Shown: positions 4,134 through 8,835 of the stretch, piece by piece | Numbering within the stretch: the first letter of the stretch is position 1 | Layout of the letters: each line of letters begins with the position of its first letter | Assembly (NCBI GenBank): GCA_027403435.1 | Contig: DAHZDR010000414.1 | Location: 1 to 8,835 of the forward strand | Direction of reading: 5' to 3' | DNA: 8,835 nucleotides | From: Deltaproteobacteria bacterium | GTDB taxonomy: Bacteria > Desulfobacterota > Binatia > Binatales > Binataceae | Notes under the pieces: model-generated | The model's database searches: none | What the model saw: the letters and a program-made list of their open reading frames with translations, nothing else | What the model was told of the DNA's origin: nothing | Translations under genes and position numbers: made by a program

Positions 4134-6083
4134 ATGACGCAGAATTTTCCGGCTCTCGCGCTTATCCTGCTGTTTCCCGCGATCGGCGTGCTCTTCAATT
4201 TGTTCTATGGGCGGCGCGCCGGCCGCGGGGCGGTCAATTTCGCCGGTCCCGCCGTGATCGTGCTCGCTTTCGCCGTCGCGGTCTCGGCCTTTATCGCCCT
4301 GCTGCGGATGCCGGCCGGGGCGGCGCTGACCTGCCCGCTCTGGCCTTGGATCGCCGCCGGGCCGTTCCACGTCGATCTCGGCCTGCGCTTCGACGCGCTC
4401 AGCGCCGTGATGACCCTGGTGGTCACCGGAGTCGGCGCCCTGATTCATATCTATTCGGCCGGCTATATGGCCGAGGACGCCGATTACGCCCGCTACTTCA
4501 CCTACATGAACCTGTTCGCGCTCTCGATGCTGGTGCTGGTGCTGGCGGACAACCTGCTCCAGATGTTCATCGGGTGGGAGGGCGTCGGCCTGTGCTCGTA
4601 CCTGCTAATCGCCTTCTGGTTCGACAATCCGCAATTCGCCTATAACGGCCGCAAGGCCTTCATCGTCAACCGCGTCGGCGATCTGGGCTTCCTGCTCGGC
4701 ATCCTGACGATCGTCGCCGCGCTGGCCAGCCATAACGTCTGGACGCTCAATTTCGCCGCGATGCAACGCCATGCGCCGATGCTTCAGCCGGTCGCGACGC
4801 TGGCCGCCCTGCTGCTGTTTTTCGGCGCCACCGGCAAATCCGCGCAAATCCCGCTCTACGTATGGCTGCCCGACGCCATGGTCGGCCCCACCCCCGTCAG
4901 CGCCCTGATCCACGCCGCGACCATGGTCACCGCCGGCGTCTATATGATCGCGCGGCTCAATTTTCTTTACCTGATGTCGCCGCAAGCGATGGAGGTGGTG
5001 GCGACGGTCGGGGTGGTGACCGCCTTTTTCGCCGCGACCGTCGCGATCGTCCAGTCCGATATCAAGCGCGTGCTCGCCTATTCGACCATCAGCCAAATCG
5101 GCTACATGATGCTCGGCGTGGGCGTCGGCGCCTTCTCCGCCGGCATCTTCCACCTGATGACGCACGCCTTCTTCAAGGGCCTGCTGTTCCTGTGCTCGGG
5201 TTCCGTGATTCACGCCCTGCACGGCGAGCAGGACATGAACAAAATGGGCGGGCTCAAGCGCAAGCTGCCAATCACTTACGCCACGATGCTGACCGCGACG
5301 CTCGCAATCAGCGCGATTCCGCCCTTTGCCGGCTTCTTTTCGAAAGACCAGATTCTCGACGCCGCCTTCGGCTCGGGCCACGGATGGCTCTGGCTGCTGG
5401 GCGTGATCACCGCCGGACTTACCAGTTTCTATATGTTCCGGCTGATCTTCCTGACCTTTCACGGCGAATCGCGCGTCGCGCCCGACCGCGAACATCATCT
5501 GCACGAATCGCCGCCGGTCATGACCATGCCGCTGATTGCGCTTGCGATACTGTCGGTAATCGGCGGCTGGGTCGGCCTGCCGAAAGGCCTCGCGTGGGGC
5601 GACGCCTTCGGCCGCTTCCTCGCGCCGATCGTCAACCATCCGCTTCCCGGCGTGCTCGCGCCGCCGGCGCTCCAGGTCGAATCCGGCTCAATCTCGATAC
5701 TGCTCGGCGGAATTTCGCTTACCGCCGCGCTGCTCGGAATCGTTGTGGCCTGGCTGCTCTACCGGCGCAATCCGGGCCTGGTCGATCGAATCGCCGCCAG
5801 TCTCGCGGCGCTCTATCAACTCCTGTGGCGAAAATATTATATCGACGAAATTTACGACCTGCTGATCTCGCGCCCGCTGTTCTGGGTGGCCGCCGTGCCG
5901 CTCAATCGCGGCGTCGATCGCGGGATCATTGACGCGATGGTCGATGCAACCGGCCTGACGGTCGAGGAAGGCGGCGTGGCCGTGGGCAAAGCTGAAACCG
6001 GCAACGTCCAGCAGTACGCCTTCATCTACCTGCTCGGCGCGCTCGCGATCGTCGCCTACTACGTGTATCGGGTGATGCGCTGA
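4134..6083 (+). CDS. nuoL: NADH-quinone oxidoreductase subunit L
   Basis: NuoL (ND5/Nqo12) is the distal antiporter-like proton-pumping subunit of complex I, with a C-terminal lateral helix that runs along the membrane arm. The protein is 649 residues (E. coli 613). Key sites are visible: Glu149 in GWEGVGLCSYLL, Lys235 in GATGKSAQIPLYVWLPDAM, the block GPTPVSALIHAATMVTAGVY (251-270), His340 and Lys348 in FHLMTHAFFKGLLFL, and Lys404 in FAGFFSKDQIL. These correspond to the glutamate/lysine chain used for proton transfer in the family. Residues from about 543 include KYYIDEIYDLLISRPLF, typical of the lateral-helix end of NuoL rather than NuoM or Mrp antiporter subunits. It starts 23 nt after nuoK with only a weak GAAGC upstream. 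It ends by overlapping nuoM by one base (TGATG). Confidence 0.97.
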   Translation: MTQNFPALALILLFPAIGVLFNLFYGRRAGRGAVNFAGPAVIVLAFAVAVSAFIALLRMPAGAALTCPLWPWIAAGPFHVDLGLRFDALSAVMTLVVTGVGALIHIYSAGYMAEDADYARYFTYMNLFALSMLVLVLADNLLQMFIGWEGVGLCSYLLIAFWFDNPQFAYNGRKAFIVNRVGDLGFLLGILTIVAALASHNVWTLNFAAMQRHAPMLQPVATLAALLLFFGATGKSAQIPLYVWLPDAMVGPTPVSALIHAATMVTAGVYMIARLNFLYLMSPQAMEVVATVGVVTAFFAATVAIVQSDIKRVLAYSTISQIGYMMLGVGVGAFSAGIFHLMTHAFFKGLLFLCSGSVIHALHGEQDMNKMGGLKRKLPITYATMLTATLAISAIPPFAGFFSKDQILDAAFGSGHGWLWLLGVITAGLTSFYMFRLIFLTFHGESRVAPDREHHLHESPPVMTMPLIALAILSVIGGWVGLPKGLAWGDAFGRFLAPIVNHPLPGVLAPPALQVESGSISILLGGISLTAALLGIVVAWLLYRRNPGLVDRIAASLAALYQLLWRKYYIDEIYDLLISRPLFWVAAVPLNRGVDRGIIDAMVDATGLTVEEGGVAVGKAETGNVQQYAFIYLLGALAIVAYYVYRVMR

Positions 6084-7639
6084 TGGGCGGCTTCTGGCTG
6101 ACCGGATTGATTTTCGTGCCGACGTTAGGCGCCTTCGGCGTCCTCCTGCAGGGCGACGACGACTCCGTATGGCGCTCGGCCTTTATCTACTCCCTGATTC
6201 CGCTGGCCATGAGCCTGTACCTGTTCGCGCTCTTCGACCCCGCCCGGGCCAGCTACCAGTTCGTCGAACGCCATGCCTGGATTCCCCAGTTCGGCATCTC
6301 CTACCACCTCGGCATCGACGGCATCAGCCTGTTCCTGGTGATACTCACCACGCTGCTGACGACGCTTTCGATCCTCTATTCGGGCGGCGGCGATATCGAA
6401 GTGCGGCCGCGCGAATTCTGCTTCATGATGCTGATTCTCGAGACCGGCCTGCTTGGCGCCCTGCTCGCGGTCGATCTGTTCCTGTTTTACGTCTTCTGGG
6501 AAGTCATGCTGGTGCCGATGTACCTGCTCATCGGCATCTGGGGCCACGGCCGCAAAATCTACGCGACCTTCAAGTTCGTGCTGTTCACGATGCTCGGTTC
6601 ACTGCTGATGCTGGTGGCGATCCTTTACCTCGCCGGCGCCGCGCGCGCGCAACTCGGCCATCTGACCTTCGACCTGCCCGACCTCTACCGCGTCTCGCTG
6701 CCGCCGACCGTGGCGCGCTGGCTGTTCGCCGCCTTCGCGCTCGCCTTCGCGATCAAGGTTCCGATGTGGCCGGTCCATACCTGGCTCCCCGACGCGCATA
6801 CCGAGGCCCCCACCGCCGGCTCCGTGATTCTGGCCGGAATCATGCTCAAGATGGGCGCCTACGGCTTCGTGCGCTTCGCGATTCCGCTCTTTCCCGAAGT
6901 GGCGATTCAGGCCGCGCCGCTGTTCCTCGCGCTCGCCGTAATCGGCATCGTGTACGGCGCGCTGGTCGCGATGGTCCAGCCGAACCTCAAGCGCCTCATC
7001 GCCTATTCCTCGGTCAGCCATCTGGGCTTCGTGATGCTCGGCGTCTTCGCCTTCGACCCGCAGGGCCTGCAGGGCGCCCTCTACCAGATGCTCAATCACG
7101 GCGTCTCCACCGGCGCGCTCTTCCTCCTGGTCGGCATGATTTACCTGCGCCGCCATACTTTCGAGATCACGGAATTCGGCGGCCTGTGGAACAGCGTGCC
7201 GATGTACGCCGCGGTCTTCATGGTCGTGATGCTCTCGTCGATCGGACTGCCCGGACTCAACGGCTTCGTCGGCGAATTCCTGATCCTGCTCGGCGCGTTC
7301 CTCCATTCCGAACGCGTCGCCTGGGTCGCCGTCAGCGGCCTCGTGCTCGGCGCGCTCTACATGATGTGGGCGTATGAGCGCGTGATGTGGGGACCGATCA
7401 CCAAGTCGATCAACGCCACGCTCAAAGACCTGACCGCGCGCGAAATCGCGGTGATCGCGCCGCTAATCGCGCTGATTCTGCTGATGGGACTTTATCCGCG
7501 GCCGCTGCTCGATCGGATGGAGCCGTCGGTCAACCTGCTGCTTAATCGCGTCGCGGCCGCGCAAGTCCGCCTCGACCGTCCGCAACTCCGAACCGTGGCC
7601 GCGCTCAACCCGCGCGCGGAATCTGGCCGCCTCCAATGA
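6083..7639 (+). CDS. nuoM: NADH-quinone oxidoreductase subunit M
   Basis: NuoM (ND4/Nqo13) is the middle antiporter-like proton channel of complex I. The protein is 518 residues (E. coli 509) with many hydrophobic helices, consistent with the family's fourteen. Diagnostic residues are Glu140 in FYVFWEVMLVPMYLLIG, Lys225 in FAIKVPMWPVHTWLPDAH (223-240), continuing into TEAPTAGSVILAG, Lys256 in LKMGAYGFVRF, the PNLKRLIAYSSVSHLGFVMLG block (300-320), and Glu398 in GLNGFVGEFLIL. The last is a glutamate where NuoL and NuoN have lysine, as expected for NuoM. The 40-residue tail after the final helix is polar and unconserved. The ATG shares its A with the nuoL stop (TGATG) and the TGA overlaps the nuoN start (ATGA), so translational coupling in both directions is likely. 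Confidence 0.97.
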   Translation: MGGFWLTGLIFVPTLGAFGVLLQGDDDSVWRSAFIYSLIPLAMSLYLFALFDPARASYQFVERHAWIPQFGISYHLGIDGISLFLVILTTLLTTLSILYSGGGDIEVRPREFCFMMLILETGLLGALLAVDLFLFYVFWEVMLVPMYLLIGIWGHGRKIYATFKFVLFTMLGSLLMLVAILYLAGAARAQLGHLTFDLPDLYRVSLPPTVARWLFAAFALAFAIKVPMWPVHTWLPDAHTEAPTAGSVILAGIMLKMGAYGFVRFAIPLFPEVAIQAAPLFLALAVIGIVYGALVAMVQPNLKRLIAYSSVSHLGFVMLGVFAFDPQGLQGALYQMLNHGVSTGALFLLVGMIYLRRHTFEITEFGGLWNSVPMYAAVFMVVMLSSIGLPGLNGFVGEFLILLGAFLHSERVAWVAVSGLVLGALYMMWAYERVMWGPITKSINATLKDLTAREIAVIAPLIALILLMGLYPRPLLDRMEPSVNLLLNRVAAAQVRLDRPQLRTVAALNPRAESGRLQ

Positions 7640-8835
7640 GCCACTTCACCCTGAGCGCCGTTAATTTCTCCTGGTTGCCGATCCTGCCGCTGGCCGCGAT
7701 CGCCCTCGGCGCAATGGCGATCATGCTGATCGGCCCCGGCGTCGAGGACGAAGACAGCGCCGGCCTCGGCGTGCTCGCCCTGATCACCCTGCTGATCGCC
7801 TTCGTCTTTACGATTTTCACCTTCGGTGAAAATTCGCTGGCCTTCGGCGGATCGCTGGCGATCGACGACTACGCAGGCTTCTTCGAAATCATCATCCTGA
7901 TCGCCACCGCCCTCACCGTCGCGATCTCGCTCGATTACGTCGCCGACGAGGGCATCGCCGGCGCCGAATATTACGCGCTGCTGCTGCTCGCCGCGTTCGG
8001 CATGATGCTGATGGCGGCGGCCGGCGACCTGATCATCATCTTCATCGGCCTCGAAACCATGTCGATCTCGGTCTATGCGCTCGCCGGATTCCTGCGCCGC
8101 GACCCGCGCTCCAACGAAGCCGCGCTCAAGTATTTCGTCCTCGGCGCCTTTTCCACCGGCTTTCTGCTCTATGGAATCGCCATGATCTATGGCGCCACCG
8201 GCACGATCAGCCTCGAACCGATTCGCGCCGCGCTCAACCCGCGCATGGCCGAAAATCCGCTGCTGCTGCTCGGACTCGGCATGATGCTGATCGGTTTCGG
8301 CTTCAAGGTCGCCGCCGTCCCCTTCCATATGTGGACGCCCGACGCCTACGAAGGCGCGCCCACCCCCGTCACCGCCTTCATGGCGGTGGGCGTCAAGCTC
8401 GCCGCTTTCGCCGGCTTCATGCGCGTCTTTATGGTGAATCTGGGCCCTGTCAGCGCGCAATGGACGATGGTCCTCTGGGTGATCGCCGCGCTCACCATGA
8501 CGGTCGGGAATCTCGCCGCCCTGGCGCAGCAAAACCTAAAACGGATGCTCGCCTACTCCGCCATCGCCCACGCCGGCTATCTGCTGCTCGGCATGGCGGC
8601 GGCGCCGCAACGGATGGCCGGCGGCGCGATGCTCTACTATCTGATCGGTTACGCCTTCACCAATCTTGGCGCCTTCGCCGTGCTGATCGCCGTGGAACGC
8701 ACCGGCGCCGGCGGCGCCAGCCTCAGTGATTTCCGCGGCCTCGCCCGTTCCCGGCCCGGACTCGCCGCCGCGATGGCCCTGTTCATGCTCTCGCTGATGG
8801 GCGTGCCGCCGCTGGCCGGCTTCGTCGGCAAGTTC
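7636..8835 (+). CDS. nuoN: NADH-quinone oxidoreductase subunit N, C-terminus missing (runs off window end)
   Basis: NuoN (ND2/Nqo14) is the antiporter-like proton channel nearest NuoK in complex I. The frame is open from the ATG at 7636 to the window edge: exactly 400 codons, without a stop, where the family is about 480-490 residues. Hallmarks are Glu140 in FIGLETMSISVYALAGF (136-152), LKYFVLGAFSTGFLLYG (164-180), Lys224 in GFKVAAVPFHMWTPDAYEG (222-240), continuing into APTPVTAF, Lys254 in GVKLAAF, QQNLKRMLAYSAIAHAGYLLLG (298-319), and Lys399 in PPLAGFVGKF at the very end. These match the glutamate/lysine chain of E. coli NuoN. The start overlaps the nuoM stop by four bases (ATGA); no strong Shine-Dalgarno is seen, so coupling to nuoM translation is likely. 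Residues 35-45 form a short acidic, poorly conserved loop. Confidence 0.96.
   Translation, partial: MSHFTLSAVNFSWLPILPLAAIALGAMAIMLIGPGVEDEDSAGLGVLALITLLIAFVFTIFTFGENSLAFGGSLAIDDYAGFFEIIILIATALTVAISLDYVADEGIAGAEYYALLLLAAFGMMLMAAAGDLIIIFIGLETMSISVYALAGFLRRDPRSNEAALKYFVLGAFSTGFLLYGIAMIYGATGTISLEPIRAALNPRMAENPLLLLGLGMMLIGFGFKVAAVPFHMWTPDAYEGAPTPVTAFMAVGVKLAAFAGFMRVFMVNLGPVSAQWTMVLWVIAALTMTVGNLAALAQQNLKRMLAYSAIAHAGYLLLGMAAAPQRMAGGAMLYYLIGYAFTNLGAFAVLIAVERTGAGGASLSDFRGLARSRPGLAAAMALFMLSLMGVPPLAGFVGKF

Noticed and set aside
7492..8532. Minus-strand frames opposite nuoH-nuoN, the longest about 346 codons
   Set aside because: Their His/Asp/Glu/Gln/Arg-rich composition is what antisense reading of hydrophobic membrane-helix codons yields. 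No motif, no Shine-Dalgarno pattern, and full overlap with conserved nuo genes.
4134..8835. NuoL/M/N as subunits of an Mrp antiporter or a membrane-bound hydrogenase
   Set aside because: Three distinct antiporter-like subunits together with NuoH, NuoJ and NuoK of standard length, and the NuoL lateral-helix region, fit complex I. No hydrogenase or Mrp-specific genes are present.

Overview
The window comes from a GC-rich bacterium and carries ordinary core metabolism plus part of a respiratory complex I operon. Third codon positions are strongly G/C biased, which keeps long spurious ORFs open on both strands. The gene content and the complex I sequences suggest a Gram-negative, deltaproteobacterium-like or related uncultivated lineage. 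That placement is a low-confidence guess from sequence style; nothing here fixes the taxon. I see no mobile element, CRISPR array, rRNA or tRNA gene, or defence system.

Region 1 (1-1625, minus strand) is a probable small operon read right to left: rsmD (16S rRNA guanine-N2 methyltransferase), coaD (phosphopantetheine adenylyltransferase, coenzyme A synthesis) and the first 133 codons of a class I aspartate aminotransferase that leaves the window at base 1. The coaD reading frame is intact through its nucleotide-binding motif. However, it has no ATG, GTG or TTG between an in-frame TAA and that motif, so it needs either a non-canonical ATC start or a sequence correction.

Region 2 (1626-2069) is a 444-bp divergent intergenic region without a convincing gene. 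It holds the rsmD Shine-Dalgarno, a perfect consensus DnaA box (1809-1817), an AT-rich island near 1929-1962 that may hold the nuo promoter, and a small GC hairpin in the presumed leader.

Region 3 (2070-8835, plus strand) is nuoH-nuoJ-nuoK-nuoL-nuoM-nuoN, with nuoN cut by the window end after exactly 400 codons. These are six of the seven membrane subunits of NADH:quinone oxidoreductase (complex I). NuoH forms the quinone-chamber base, NuoJ and NuoK link it to the pumps, and NuoL, NuoM and NuoN are the antiporter-like proton channels. Genes are tightly packed: 2-nt gaps at H/J and J/K, 23 nt at K/L, a 1-nt overlap at L/M and a 4-nt overlap at M/N, consistent with one transcript and translational coupling. 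The peripheral-arm genes (B, C, D, E, F, G), nuoA, and nuoI, which usually sits between H and J, are absent here. This is therefore a membrane-arm module, and the rest must lie elsewhere in the genome if the complex is complete.

No new system is evident. The items most worth checking are the coaD start, the missing nuoI, and the lone DnaA box.
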